DNA from: Prolixibacteraceae bacterium
GTDB lineage: Bacteria > Bacteroidota > Bacteroidia > Bacteroidales > Prolixibacteraceae
Assembly: GCA_028282705.1 (NCBI GenBank)
Contig: JANQHI010000031.1
Span: 124,001-188,000 of the forward strand
Direction: 5' to 3'
Length of the DNA: 64,000 bases
Shown here: positions 43,741-52,849 of the stretch, in pieces
Numbering within the stretch: the stretch's first letter is position 1
Layout of the letters: each line of letters starts with the position of its first letter
Program-made: the position numbers and the translations under genes
The notes under the pieces: model-generated
The model's input: only the letters and a program-made list of their open reading frames with translations
Told to the model about the DNA's origin: nothing
Database searches by the model: none

Positions 43741-44097
43741 ATTTCTATTTTTTGTTTTATTTCTGAATAAAATTTCTTTTCCGAATTTCAAAAATATACA
43801 TTTTGTTATATTATGAAAATATTTTTGTCTTTTTTCTATTTTTTATAACTTTTTATTTACATATAGACAGTAAAGGATTCAAAATACAAACAATATAAAA
43901 AAGTTTAGGTTTCAACCAACCACCCCCTTTTTATTGTATTTCCAAAGCAAAAAAGTAATATATTCGTAGACAAGGCCTTGAAAATTGGCAGTTTTCTCAC
44001 AGAAAGCTACTATCTGGGATATAAACCCCCATTCAATGGGTAAGGGAAATTAAAATGCTTTTAGCAATAAGGCTATAAAATATGATACAATTTCATT
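43741..44097. other. Divergent intergenic region between asnB and the Na/Pi cotransporter gene
   Basis: This AT-rich stretch of 357 bases holds the asnB promoter box (43789-43796, minus) and an exact plus-strand TAnnTTTG match (TATTTTTG, 43820-43827) far from the cotransporter start. I see no RNA gene, repeat or short coding sequence in it. Confidence 0.5.
43789..43796 (-). promoter_or_regulatory. Bacteroidota -7 promoter box for asnB
   Basis: Read on the minus strand it is TATTTTTG, an exact TAnnTTTG match, 49 bases upstream of the asnB ATG. Confidence 0.55.
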
Positions 44098-45363
44098 ATG
44101 GATTATGGAGTAACTGACATATTGATGCTTATTGGGTCATTGGGCTTGTTCCTATATGGCATGAAAGTAATGAGTGATGCCCTTATGAAGGTAGCAGGAA
44201 ATAAGTTAAGAAATGTCCTGGCTTCTATGACCTCTAACAGGATAAAGGGTGTAGCAACAGGGTTCTCCATAACCTCATTGCTCCAGTCTTCATCAGTCAC
44301 TACATTAATGGTAGTCAGTTTTGTTAATGCTTCCCTTCTTACACTGAAAGAGGCAGTAAGTGTTATTATGGGGGCAAATATAGGAACAACTGTAACAGCA
44401 TGGTTGATCACCATATTGGGATTTAAAGTCAGCATGGGTTCAATAGCCTTGCCCTTGGTTGCATTGGGCTTTTTATTTACCCTTTCTAAAAAAACAAAAA
44501 CAAAAGATTGGGGCAAATTTGCAGTTGGCTTTGCATTGCTGTTTATGGGGCTACAGTTCCTAAAAGATTCAGTCCCTGATATTGGACAAAACCATGAGGC
44601 TTTAAATTGGTTGATGGCTTACACTGATAATGGTTTTCTTTCCATTTTGCTATTCCTTTTTATAGGTACATTACTAACTATCATTTTACAATCATCCAGT
44701 GCAACAATGGCACTTACCCTGGTTATATGCAGTGAAGGATGGCTGCCATTTCCCGTGGCTGCTGCCCTTGTGTTAGGTGAAAACATTGGGACTACTATTA
44801 CAGCCAACCTGGCTGCTATGGTTAATAACTACCAGGCTAAAAGGGCTGCATTTGCCCACCTTATTTTTAACCTGTTAGGAGTAAGTTGGATGCTTGTTAT
44901 ATTTTACCCATTCCTTGATTTTATTTCATACATAACGTCTGCAATGGGTAATTCATCTCCTGAGAATTCTGCTGAAACAATTCCTGTAGCTTTATCTGTT
45001 TTCCATACCCTATTTAATATTTTAAATACTTTCCTGTTGATCTGGGTTCTTGCTTTGATTGTCAGATTGGTTGAAAAGGTGATTAAAGCAAAAGAGGATG
45101 TAGTTCCTGAAATTAGCCAGCCCAAGTTCCTGAGAAAAAAAGCATTAAAATATCCACAAACTGCATTTGCTGCATTGACCAATGAAAGCAAAAGGCTATT
45201 TGAAGGCCCTACTTTTGAGATCACAGCACATGCCCTAAATATGCACAGGACAGATATTTTATCAGGAACAAAAATCAAACAGCTGGTGTATGCCTCCAAA
45301 AAGGATATGGAAATTGATATTGATGAAATATATTATGGAAAAGTAAAATCCATTTTACAGTAA
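44098..45363 (+). CDS. Na/Pi cotransporter family protein, N-terminal part (frameshifted gene)
   Basis: The first 310 residues are the Na/Pi-cotransporter membrane domain, with the inverted-repeat motifs SLLQSSSVTTLMVV and ILQSSSATMALTLV and the GANIGTTVTAW / GENIGTTITANLA pair. It should carry phosphate (or a similar anion) with sodium. The chain then begins a PhoU-like cytoplasmic domain (about 350-421) and stops early at residue 421 (KVKSILQ). Coding continues in the +1 frame (next entry), so the gene is split by one base. An extra T in the TTTT run at 45353-45356 would explain it. Whether the short product works is unknown. Confidence 0.85.
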   Translation: MDYGVTDILMLIGSLGLFLYGMKVMSDALMKVAGNKLRNVLASMTSNRIKGVATGFSITSLLQSSSVTTLMVVSFVNASLLTLKEAVSVIMGANIGTTVTAWLITILGFKVSMGSIALPLVALGFLFTLSKKTKTKDWGKFAVGFALLFMGLQFLKDSVPDIGQNHEALNWLMAYTDNGFLSILLFLFIGTLLTIILQSSSATMALTLVICSEGWLPFPVAAALVLGENIGTTITANLAAMVNNYQAKRAAFAHLIFNLLGVSWMLVIFYPFLDFISYITSAMGNSSPENSAETIPVALSVFHTLFNILNTFLLIWVLALIVRLVEKVIKAKEDVVPEISQPKFLRKKALKYPQTAFAALTNESKRLFEGPTFEITAHALNMHRTDILSGTKIKQLVYASKKDMEIDIDEIYYGKVKSILQ

Positions 45364-45847
45364 AATCATTGAATTCAGTGTAAAAATCCAATCCAAATTT
45401 GAACTTTCTGACAATGACAACATTCTGGTTAATAATGTAAAAATTGCCAACAGATATATGGTTGAATCTATTAAAGACCTCAAGGATTTACAGCAAAACA
45501 TTAGTCAATACTTTAACTCTCCTAATGAAAATATCCAAAAGGAATATGATAAGATCAGGATACAGATTTCAAAAATTATTCAGGAAATTATGTTGGCCAT
45601 AAAGGAAAAAGAGGCTAACATAAACCTGGAAAAACTGGAATTATTAAAAGAAAAGGCAAAAGCCAAAGACAAAATGCATGATGGCACCATTGACAGTTTA
45701 CTGAAAAATAAGCTCATCACTGCTGAAATGGCCACATCATTGGCTAATGACAGCAAAACCACCTATTCTGTGGTCAAACATCTGATCTATGCAGCAGAAC
45801 TATTGTATAGTAAAAGTGATACCTTACTTGATGAGCTTGCAGAGTAA
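45362..45847 (+). pseudogene. C-terminal PhoU-like part of the Na/Pi cotransporter, out of frame
   Basis: This frame is open from 45347, directly at the stop of the upstream gene, and reads SKIIEFSVKIQSKFELSDND... into IANRYMVESIKDLKDL and ends after LLYSKSDTLLDELAE. Helical, charged PhoU-like content matches the missing end of the cotransporter. The first Met in the frame is at 45458, giving a 129-residue ORF that would lack the helix start, so it is not a sensible separate gene. Joined with the upstream part the product would be about 580 residues, normal for this family. Real mutation, phase variation and base-calling error are all possible. Confidence 0.8.
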
Positions 45848-45850
45848 TGC

Positions 45851-46948
45851 TTATACATTAAATCTTATGTGTAGGATATCAGCATCTTGAACAATATAAT
45901 TTTTCCCTTCCACAAAGAGTTTCCCTTTTTCTTTACATGCTTGTTCAGATCCTAGTTCTACAAAGTCAGTATATTTCATCACTTCAGCACGTATAAATCC
46001 ACGTTGTAAATCACTATGAATTGCACCTGCAGCTTCAGGGGCAGTCATCCCCTTTTTTATTGTCCAGGCCCTTATTTCTTTTGGACCAACAGTAAAAAAT
46101 GACATCAAACTAAGCAATGAATATGCTGAACGTACCAGTTTATTTACTCCAGGTTCTTCTAGTCCTGAATAGCTTAAGAATTCCTTTCTATCCTCCTCAT
46201 CATCCAATTCAGCTATTTCTGCTTCCAATTTACCTGCTATTATTAATATTTGGGTGTCAGTATCTTTTAAATGTTCCTTCACTTTATCAACATAACCATT
46301 TCCATTAATGACTGAACCCTCATCTACATTGCAAACAAACATTACTGGTTTCATAGTTAATAGGAACATATTATCCACGATAGATTTATCTTTATCTGCA
46401 ATCACATAACTACGAGCATTTTGAAAATTCTCAATGTGTTCTTTTAAACCAGTTAATACCTCAACACCATGTTTGGCATCTTTATCCCCAATTTTAACAA
46501 GCTTTGCAAGTTTTTCAATTTTCTTTTCAACTGCATCCAGGTCTGAAACCTGTAATTCAAAATCTATGGTTTCAATATCACGCACTGGATCAATACTTCC
46601 ATCAACATGAGGCAAGTTTTCATCATCAAAACATCTTACTACATGAATTAAGGCATCAGTATTTCGTATATCAGCAAGAAATTTATTACCAACACCTTCC
46701 CCTTTATTTGCCCCTTTTGTTAAACCAGGAATATCCACAATTTCTACAGTGGCAGGAATAATTTTCTCTGTGGTTTGAAAGTTTTCAAGGTTATATAATC
46801 TTGGATCTGGTACCCTTACTACACCTACATTTGATTTATTAGAACTAAATGCAAAAGCTGTTGTTTCTCCTTTTGTATCTGATAAACAATTAAATATTGA
46901 TGTTTTTCCTACATTGGCAATGCCAACTATACCACATTTTAGAGCCAT
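45851..46948 (-). CDS. ychF: Redox-regulated ATPase/GTPase YchF (Obg family)
   Basis: YchF (OLA1 type) is a ribosome-associated ATPase of the Obg family. The P-loop is GIANVGKTSIFN (about 8-19), the switch and Walker B are VDIPGLTKGANKGEGVGNKFLADIR (given in part), and the C-terminal TGS domain ends with the usual IVQDADILHIRFNV. The 365-residue length matches the family, and it converges on the cotransporter fragment with a 3-base gap. Its own promoter box is 26 bases upstream. Confidence 0.95.
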   Translation of the reverse strand: MALKCGIVGIANVGKTSIFNCLSDTKGETTAFAFSSNKSNVGVVRVPDPRLYNLENFQTTEKIIPATVEIVDIPGLTKGANKGEGVGNKFLADIRNTDALIHVVRCFDDENLPHVDGSIDPVRDIETIDFELQVSDLDAVEKKIEKLAKLVKIGDKDAKHGVEVLTGLKEHIENFQNARSYVIADKDKSIVDNMFLLTMKPVMFVCNVDEGSVINGNGYVDKVKEHLKDTDTQILIIAGKLEAEIAELDDEEDRKEFLSYSGLEEPGVNKLVRSAYSLLSLMSFFTVGPKEIRAWTIKKGMTAPEAAGAIHSDLQRGFIRAEVMKYTDFVELGSEQACKEKGKLFVEGKNYIVQDADILHIRFNV

Positions 46949-46973
46949 TATTATCTTCTTAAAATTCGAGGTG

Positions 46974-46981
46974 CAAAGTTA
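46974..46981 (-). promoter_or_regulatory. Bacteroidota -7 promoter box for ychF
   Basis: On the minus strand it is TAACTTTG, an exact TAnnTTTG match, 26 bases upstream of the ATG. Confidence 0.55.
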
Positions 46982-47132
46982 ATTTATTAACTCATATGTT
47001 GGCTAATTTCCCAAAACATATCATTATTGTCCTAATATTTTTATTATTAATTCAATATAGCTGATTGAAATATTATACCTTAGTGGTTAAACCTTTTCAG
47101 GGAAAAAAGGTCTTACATGAAAATTTTTATAT

Positions 47133-47681
47133 ATGCACATAGGAGACCAGGAGCTGGTAACCATATTGAAAAAGGAAAACAATAAAGAATTGGCTTTCCA
47201 ACTTTTGGTAAAAAAATACCAGGAGAAACTATATTGGCATATACGAAAAATTGTTCTTGACCATGATGATGCTGATGATATATTACAAAATACATTTGTA
47301 AAAGTGTGGAAAAACCTGGAAAATTTCAGGGAAGAATCAGGTATTTATACCTGGCTTTACAGGATAGCTACCAATGAATCACTTACATTTATTAACTCAA
47401 AAAAAAAGAGGAGCATGCTTCCTTTAAATGAGGCTGGTGATTATTTGATGGATAACCTGGAAGCTGATGCATATTTTGAAGGGGACGAAATGCAAAAAAA
47501 ATTGCAGAAAGCCATTTTAACCCTCCCTGAAAAGCAACGCCTGGTTTTTAATATGAAATATTTTGATAACATGAAATACCAGGATATGGCTGAATTTTTG
47601 GATACATCTGTTGGAGCATTAAAAGCTTCTTATCATCATGCTGTAAAAAAAATAGAAAATTATATTACTGTAAATGAATAA
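47133..47681 (+). CDS. ECF-type RNA polymerase sigma factor
   Basis: The protein (182 residues) has sigma region 2 (about 25-90; YWHIRKIVLDHDDADDILQNTFVKVWKNL, given in part, and IYTWLYRIATNESLTFI) and region 4 (about 125-180; LPEKQRLVFNMKYFDNMKYQDMAE and TSVGALKASYHHAVKKIENYI). It lacks region 3, as in extracytoplasmic-function sigmas. It is followed by a membrane-anchored protein (probable anti-sigma) and a Spy-like periplasmic protein, a layout that suggests an envelope-stress response controlled by the three genes together. Confidence 0.93.
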   Translation: MHIGDQELVTILKKENNKELAFQLLVKKYQEKLYWHIRKIVLDHDDADDILQNTFVKVWKNLENFREESGIYTWLYRIATNESLTFINSKKKRSMLPLNEAGDYLMDNLEADAYFEGDEMQKKLQKAILTLPEKQRLVFNMKYFDNMKYQDMAEFLDTSVGALKASYHHAVKKIENYITVNE

Positions 47682-47733
47682 GATATTGACTTAAACCTTT
47701 TTAACTAAGAAATGTCTAACTGAAAAATTGGCA

Positions 47734-48177
47734 ATGGATGAACTGAATAACATAGCACCAAAATTATCAGGGATAAAAAAAGACCCTCCATTTAGGGTTC
47801 CTGAGAATTACTTTGAAGATCTCCCTGCAAGGCTTCAGTCCAGGATAGCCCAATTGGATGATACCAAAAAAGAAAAGCCCAATACCATTGTAAGGATATT
47901 AAAACCAGCTTTGGGGTTGGCAGCAAGTTTTGCTATCATTTTTATGCTTGTATATTGGCCATTAAGCAAATTCCAGGGGAAATATGCTGGACAAAACCAA
48001 GCGGGCACAGAAGCTGTTGATGAAAATTATTATTCTCTTGTTGCAGGGCTGGATGAAAATTCATTATACTCATTACTACAAGAAAATGAAACTGAAGAGC
48101 AGTTTAATGATGAGGAATTGGCCAGTTACCTGTCAACTACATTTAATGATTATGACCTATTTGCTGAAATAAAATAA
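47734..48177 (+). CDS. Probable membrane-anchored anti-sigma factor
   Basis: The chain (147 residues) has a cytosolic N-terminal segment with PPFRVPENYFEDLPARLQSRIAQ (given in part), a motif I recognise from small proteins next to ECF sigma genes in Bacteroidota. One membrane helix follows (about 57-77; LKPALGLAASFAIIFMLVYW) and then an acidic periplasmic tail. It lies 52 bases after the sigma gene and 11 bases before the Spy-like gene. Anti-sigma function is inferred from position and shape; no zinc-binding anti-sigma motif (HxxxCxxC) is present. The TTG at 47728 was rejected in favour of the ATG at 47734. Confidence 0.62.
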   Translation: MDELNNIAPKLSGIKKDPPFRVPENYFEDLPARLQSRIAQLDDTKKEKPNTIVRILKPALGLAASFAIIFMLVYWPLSKFQGKYAGQNQAGTEAVDENYYSLVAGLDENSLYSLLQENETEEQFNDEELASYLSTTFNDYDLFAEIK

Positions 48178-48188
48178 AAACTGAAGAT

Positions 48189-48659
48189 ATGAAATTAGTA
48201 AGGTTCTTAATGGTTTGCCTCCTCATATTCACATTTACTACAAATACTACAAACATTGATGCACAAAACAGAAGGAACAGGTTTGACTGGGATAAATTCA
48301 GGGCCGAAAAGGTTTCCTTTTTAACTGATAAAATGGAGCTAACTCCTGAAGAAGCCCAAAAGTTTTGGCCCATATATAACCAATTTGAAAAAGAAAAAAG
48401 TGAAAACCATAAAGCCAGAAGAAATATTGAAAGGCAGTTTAAGGAAGAAAATGGCAATTTGAGTGATAAAGAAATTACTGAATTACTTGACCAGATGGTT
48501 GCCACATTCCAAGCTGATACTGAGTTATTCAAAAAATACAACAAAGAACTCCTGAAAGTATTGCCTCCACGAAAAGTACTGATACTCTATAATATGGAAG
48601 GTGAATTCAGGATGCATATGTTAAAAAAGTACAGGTCAGGCCATCATAAAGGGAATTGA
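48189..48659 (+). CDS. Spy/LTXXQ-like periplasmic protein
   Basis: A signal peptide (MVCLLIFTFTTNTTNIDAQ) is followed by about 130 mostly helical, charged residues with MELTPEEAQKFWPIYNQFEKEK (given in part), the LTPEEAQ motif of Spy/CpxP-type periplasmic chaperones, and LKVLPPRKVLILYNMEGEFR. Related proteins often accompany sigma/anti-sigma pairs in Bacteroidota. It probably acts as sensor or chaperone of envelope stress. Overlap with RNA-binding or other roles cannot be excluded. A strong terminator follows. Confidence 0.75.
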   Translation: MKLVRFLMVCLLIFTFTTNTTNIDAQNRRNRFDWDKFRAEKVSFLTDKMELTPEEAQKFWPIYNQFEKEKSENHKARRNIERQFKEENGNLSDKEITELLDQMVATFQADTELFKKYNKELLKVLPPRKVLILYNMEGEFRMHMLKKYRSGHHKGN

Positions 48660-48662
48660 AAA

Positions 48663-48712
48663 AAGCTGCCCAAAATAACCTTTAATGAAATCTTTTGGGC
48701 AGCTTCTTTTTT
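48663..48712. terminator. Strong intrinsic terminator after the sigma operon
   Basis: A 13-bp perfect inverted repeat (AAGCTGCCCAAAA 48663-48675 with 48693-48705) and a T-run to 48712 close the sigma operon; A residues before it may let it also end the convergent hutH transcript. Confidence 0.88.
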
Positions 48713-50210
48713 AGACCACAAATTTACCCTTATCCAGGAATTTTATGGTTTCATTAATCCCTTCATACATCAATGTATCTTGTTCCACAAAATCAACATC
48801 TTGGCGATACTGAACAAAGAAGTTCTCTAAATATTCTGAGCTTTTTTTAGGCCTCCTGAATTCAAGTGCCTGGGCAGCATTGTACAATTCAATAGCTAAT
48901 ATTTTCTGGACATTCAATGCCACTTTCAAAGCTTTTGTTGCTGCATTTGCCCCCATGCTTACATGGTCTTCCTGTTCATTTGAAGAAGGTATGGAATCAA
49001 CAGATGCAGGTGTACATAGTTGCTTATTCTGGCTGACAATGGAAGCTGCTGCATATTGTGGGATCATAAACCCTGAATTCAAACCTGGTTTGGCTACCAA
49101 AAATTCAGGTAACCCCCTTTCACCTGCAATCAACCTGTAAGTCCTCCTTTCAGAGATACTACCCAGCTCTGAAATGGCTATTGCCAGGAAATCAAGTGAA
49201 AGTGCCAGTGGCTCACCGTGGAAATTACCCCCTGAAATGATCATGTCCTCGTCGGGGAAAACTGTGGGGTTGTCAGTAACTGAATTGATCTCAGTCTCAA
49301 CTACATCAGAAACATATTTTACTGCATCTTTTACTGCTCCATGTACCTGTGGCATGCACCTGAAAGAATAGGGATCCTGAATGTGTTTTTTCTCTTGATT
49401 AATCAATTCACTGCCTTCAAGCAAATACCTGAAATTTGCTGCTGTTTGCGCTTGCCCTTTGTGTGGCCTTATATTCTGGATGTTTTCCAGGAATGGTTCA
49501 ATCAGCCCATCAAAACTATCCAGTGAAAGGGCACCAATGATGTCAGCATATTTTATGATCCTGAATGCTTTTAGCAATGTATACACTGCATGAGCGCTCA
49601 TAAATTGTGTACCATTCAAGAGTGCTAACCCCTCTTTTGCTTCCAGTTTAATAGGCTCCCAACCAAATTCAGCCAGCACATCAGCTGCTATCCTTCTTTC
49701 TCCTTTGTAGTTCACTTCACCCATGCCAAGCAAAGGCAGGAAAAGCATAGCCAAAGGTGCTAAATCACCACTAGCTCCCAGCGAACCTTGTTCACAAACA
49801 ATGGGTAATATGTTGTGATTGTATAAGTCAATTATGCGTTGAACTGTTACCAGTTGAACAGCTGAATTCCCTTTAGAAAGGGCATTAGCTTTTAATAAAA
49901 GCATTAACTTAACCACTTCAGCAGGTACTTCAGGTCCTATGTTACAGGCATGTGAAATTACCAGGTTCTCCTGCAACTTGCTCAGGTCATCCTTGGGGAT
50001 TTGAATGTCACACAATGCTCCAAAACCTGTACTTATCCCATATAATGGGCTATCAGACTCAGCAAGTTTCCTGTCCAGGTAAGCTTTACTTTTTTCTATT
50101 AAATGAACGGATTGGTCAGACAACCCAAGTTTGTAATTCTTTTCAAGTATTTCCTCAATTTGCTCAAATGTAATATGATCTGGTGATATCAAATGAATAT
50201 GATCTTCCAT
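48711..50210 (-). CDS. hutH: Histidine ammonia-lyase
   Basis: HutH removes ammonia from histidine to give urocanate. The autocatalytic MIO triad Ala-Ser-Gly is at 146-148 in GSLGASGDLAPLA. The position that separates His from Phe/Tyr lyases carries His (LVISHACNIG, H87 region), and GNFHGEPLALSLDFLAIAISELG (given in part) and QEDHVSMGANAATKAL are typical. At 499 residues it is normal. No other hut gene is nearby, so complete histidine breakdown must rely on distant genes. A TTG at 50216 was rejected in favour of the ATG at 50210. A Tyr/Phe-lyase activity is less likely but not excluded. Confidence 0.9.
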   Translation of the reverse strand: MEDHIHLISPDHITFEQIEEILEKNYKLGLSDQSVHLIEKSKAYLDRKLAESDSPLYGISTGFGALCDIQIPKDDLSKLQENLVISHACNIGPEVPAEVVKLMLLLKANALSKGNSAVQLVTVQRIIDLYNHNILPIVCEQGSLGASGDLAPLAMLFLPLLGMGEVNYKGERRIAADVLAEFGWEPIKLEAKEGLALLNGTQFMSAHAVYTLLKAFRIIKYADIIGALSLDSFDGLIEPFLENIQNIRPHKGQAQTAANFRYLLEGSELINQEKKHIQDPYSFRCMPQVHGAVKDAVKYVSDVVETEINSVTDNPTVFPDEDMIISGGNFHGEPLALSLDFLAIAISELGSISERRTYRLIAGERGLPEFLVAKPGLNSGFMIPQYAAASIVSQNKQLCTPASVDSIPSSNEQEDHVSMGANAATKALKVALNVQKILAIELYNAAQALEFRRPKKSSEYLENFFVQYRQDVDFVEQDTLMYEGINETIKFLDKGKFVV

Positions 50211-50423
50211 AGCCAAAAAATTGAATATTAAAAATTTAGATTATTGTATGTATACTATAAACCAATGAGAAACCTAATTGGCTTAACCAAAAATGGGAAG
50301 GAGTTAAGAAAAGGATTTCAAGGGAACCTTATGTCAGCTCCAATTGACCTAACCAACCTACTGGGACGTACAATTATTGCCATTATATCCAATTTTAGAT
50401 ATAGCAATAACGGAAATTTTATT

Positions 50424-51788
50424 TTATTCTGAAAGGATTTTTATCAATTCTGAAACAGCCACCAAGTTTTGCTCACCTTTTTTCATATCTTTCAAGGTAA
50501 CTTTTTGTTGTTGGATTTCAGTATCTCCTGCCAAAACCACAAATGGGATTTGTTTCCTGTTGGCATAGTTCATTTGCTTTTTCATTTTGGCAGCTTCAGG
50601 GAAAATTTCAGCATTAATGCCTGCCTGCCTAACTTTTTGCAAAATTTCAAGGCAATATTTTTCTTCCTCTTCACCAAAATTCACAAACATCACCTTTGTT
50701 GATTCCATTGAATCTTCAGGGAAACCATCCATCTGAAGTAGCACATCATAAATGCGTTCTGCTCCAAATGATACTCCAACCCCAGAAACATCAGGTAGCC
50801 CAAACATCCCAGTAAGGTCATCATAGCGCCCGCCACCACAAATGCTTCCTATTTGTACATCTTTTGCTTTTACCTCAAAAATAGCACCTGTGTAATAGTT
50901 TAAGCCCCTTGCCAATGTTAGGTCAAGCTCTACCTCAGTAGATAAATCCAATTTATCCAAGTAACTGAACAATTTCCTTACCTCAGCGACACCTTTCTCT
51001 CCTATTTCAGTATGCCCAACTACAGCTTCAATTTGGTTAAGTTTCTCAGAAGTTGTGCCTTCCAGTTTAAGGATAGGTTGCAGCCTCTCGACTGCACTTT
51101 CTGAAATGCCTTTCTCCAGCATTTCCTGGTTTACTTTCTCCAAACCAATTTTGTCCAGCTTATCTATTGCAACAGTTATATCAATAATCCTCTCAGCTCC
51201 ACCAATTGCTTCAGCTATACCTGCCAAAATTTTACGGTTGTTGATTTTTACCAATGCATTAATTTGTAGCCTGCCAAATACCTCATCAATAATCTGGGTA
51301 AGCTCTACCTCATTCAGTAGGCTATTGCTGCCAATTACATCTACATCACACTGGTAGAACTCCCTATACCTGCCTTTTTGAGGCCTATCTGCACGCCAAA
51401 CAGGTTGTATCTGGTAACGTTTAAAAGGGAATACAATATCATTCCTGTGTTGTACCACAAACCTGGCAAAGGGTACAGTAAGGTCATACCTGAGCCCTTT
51501 CTCTGAAATTTTTGTGGTAAGTTTATTGGAGTTCTTCTGTTGCAATAATTCATCTGGAGCTTTTGACAAAAAATCCCCTGAATTTAAAATCTTAAACAAC
51601 AACTTATCCCCTTCTTCCCCATATTTACCCAACAGTGTAGACAAGTTCTCCATTGCAGGAGTTTCAATAGGCTGATAACCATAAATTTTAAATACATCTT
51701 TTATGGTATTAAAAATATAATTCCTCCTGGCCATTTCATTAGGAGAAAAATCACGGGTCCCTTTGGGAATAGAAGGTTTTTGTGCCAT
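50424..51788 (-). CDS. hisS: Histidyl-tRNA synthetase
   Basis: HisS charges tRNA-His. It shows class II motif 1 ([20 protein letters not shown]), motif 2 ([27 protein letters not shown], given in part) and the His-binding [16 protein letters not shown], with a C-terminal anticodon domain (about 355-454; [28 protein letters not shown]). The 454-residue length is normal. It is monocistronic with a promoter box 20 bases upstream; no T-box is present. Confidence 0.96.
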   Translation of the reverse strand: MAQKPSIPKGTRDFSPNEMARRNYIFNTIKDVFKIYGYQPIETPAMENLSTLLGKYGEEGDKLLFKILNSGDFLSKAPDELLQQKNSNKLTTKISEKGLRYDLTVPFARFVVQHRNDIVFPFKRYQIQPVWRADRPQKGRYREFYQCDVDVIGSNSLLNEVELTQIIDEVFGRLQINALVKINNRKILAGIAEAIGGAERIIDITVAIDKLDKIGLEKVNQEMLEKGISESAVERLQPILKLEGTTSEKLNQIEAVVGHTEIGEKGVAEVRKLFSYLDKLDLSTEVELDLTLARGLNYYTGAIFEVKAKDVQIGSICGGGRYDDLTGMFGLPDVSGVGVSFGAERIYDVLLQMDGFPEDSMESTKVMFVNFGEEEEKYCLEILQKVRQAGINAEIFPEAAKMKKQMNYANRKQIPFVVLAGDTEIQQQKVTLKDMKKGEQNLVAVSELIKILSE

Positions 51789-51808
51789 TTCTGTTTTATT
51801 TCAATGGG

Positions 51809-51816
51809 CAAAAATA
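51809..51816 (-). promoter_or_regulatory. Bacteroidota -7 promoter box for hisS
   Basis: Read on the minus strand it is TATTTTTG, an exact TAnnTTTG match, 21 bases upstream of the hisS ATG. Confidence 0.55.
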
Positions 51817-51920
51817 AAGAAAAAGATGCACAATATGCAAAGTACCAAATATGAAATACAAAATTGAAATAAGGTTTATTATTTGGGTACAAAGCTTACA
51901 GGTTTGTGGTATTGGCTGCA

Positions 51921-52394
51921 CTACAAACCTAGTTCTTGACAAATATCATTTAAATATGTAGTACATGCTTCCTCTCCTTCTTTTGGAGCCCAGGGGGCAA
52001 AATTTTTATCTTCAGCAGGGTCATATGGCCCATCTTTTACCTCATAAACCACTGTCCCCTCTTCCAGAGAAAACAGCATATGCCAGATTCCAGGAGGCAC
52101 TTCTAAGCCATAATCCCCATCATTATGGCTAAGTACAATATGTTCAGTAATCGCGCCTGAATTATCAAAAAACACTACAACTGCCTTACCTGTTATGACC
52201 AAAAACACTTCTCTTTTATCAGGGTTCTCATGTTTATGTGGTTGCACATAAGAACCTGGCTCAATGGCATTAAGCATGCGGTTAATTGGGTCAGAAAATG
52301 TTGTGTGGAAATTGTAAGTAACCCTTTTTCTTTTGATGTTTTTGGCCTGTTTTTGCAATTTATGTATTAGCTGCCTATTAATTCTAGGAACCAT
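51921..52394 (-). CDS. WbuC-family cupin metalloprotein
   Basis: The chain (157 residues) has the cupin pattern of the WbuC family: NRMLNAIEPGSYVQPHKHENPDKREVFLVI (about 38-67; metal-binding HKH and E) and DGDYGLEVPPGIWHMLFSLEEG (His at the second motif). WbuC-type proteins are found in O-antigen or capsule regions and have no known reaction. Alternatives are other small cupins. It lies 24 bases after the DUF4870 gene on the same strand, possibly in one transcript. The assignment to WbuC is by pattern. Confidence 0.78.
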   Translation of the reverse strand: MVPRINRQLIHKLQKQAKNIKRKRVTYNFHTTFSDPINRMLNAIEPGSYVQPHKHENPDKREVFLVITGKAVVVFFDNSGAITEHIVLSHNDGDYGLEVPPGIWHMLFSLEEGTVVYEVKDGPYDPAEDKNFAPWAPKEGEEACTTYLNDICQELGL

Positions 52395-52418
52395 GTTTCA
52401 AGTACAAATAATACATAC

Positions 52419-52775
52419 TTAATTTAAAAACTTAATGGTCATTGGGTAACGGTAATATACCCCTTCATTTGCTTTAATAGTAGCAACTATCACCAAAATC
52501 AGCCAGGCAATCCCAAATCCAATTAGCATAAATAACCCAATCCCAATGAAAATTAAAATAATGGAAACAAAAAATATAATTGACCAGGTAATCTGGAAAT
52601 TCAGTACTTCTTTTCCCTGGTCATTTACAAATTCATATTCATCCTTTTTTATCAGATAAATAATAAGTGGTCCTATTATATTTCCGAATGCAGGAAGGAA
52701 AAAAACAGCTAAAGCAGCCAAATGGGTAAACATGCCCCACTGCTTTTCATTTGGGTCTTCAATAATTCGTTCCAT
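52419..52775 (-). CDS. DUF4870 membrane protein
   Basis: The protein (118 residues) has three helices (about 15-40, 58-80 and 80-100) and the family pattern WGMFTHLAALAVFFLPAFGNIIGPLIIYL (given in part), NDQGKEVLNFQITWSI and ANEGVYYRYP, all typical of DUF4870. Function unknown. Two ATG codons are possible (52781 and 52775). The WbuC-like cupin follows. Confidence 0.82.
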   Translation of the reverse strand: MERIIEDPNEKQWGMFTHLAALAVFFLPAFGNIIGPLIIYLIKKDEYEFVNDQGKEVLNFQITWSIIFFVSIILIFIGIGLFMLIGFGIAWLILVIVATIKANEGVYYRYPMTIKFLN

Positions 52776-52849
52776 AATCATTATTTTATTTGACCTAAAT
52801 TAAACATTTTTTACCACTTTTACCTTCCATATAGAAATAATCATTGAAA

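Noticed and set aside
43741-43791. Upstream extension of asnB
   Set aside because: The nucleophilic Cys must follow the starter Met directly, which fixes the start at 43740.
50244-50432. Short plus-strand ORF between hutH and hisS
   Set aside because: No homology pattern, no ribosome-binding site or promoter, and it runs into the antisense of hisS.
50424-51900. Possible T-box or riboswitch ahead of hisS
   Set aside because: The leader is only about 20 bases after the promoter box, with no structured element.
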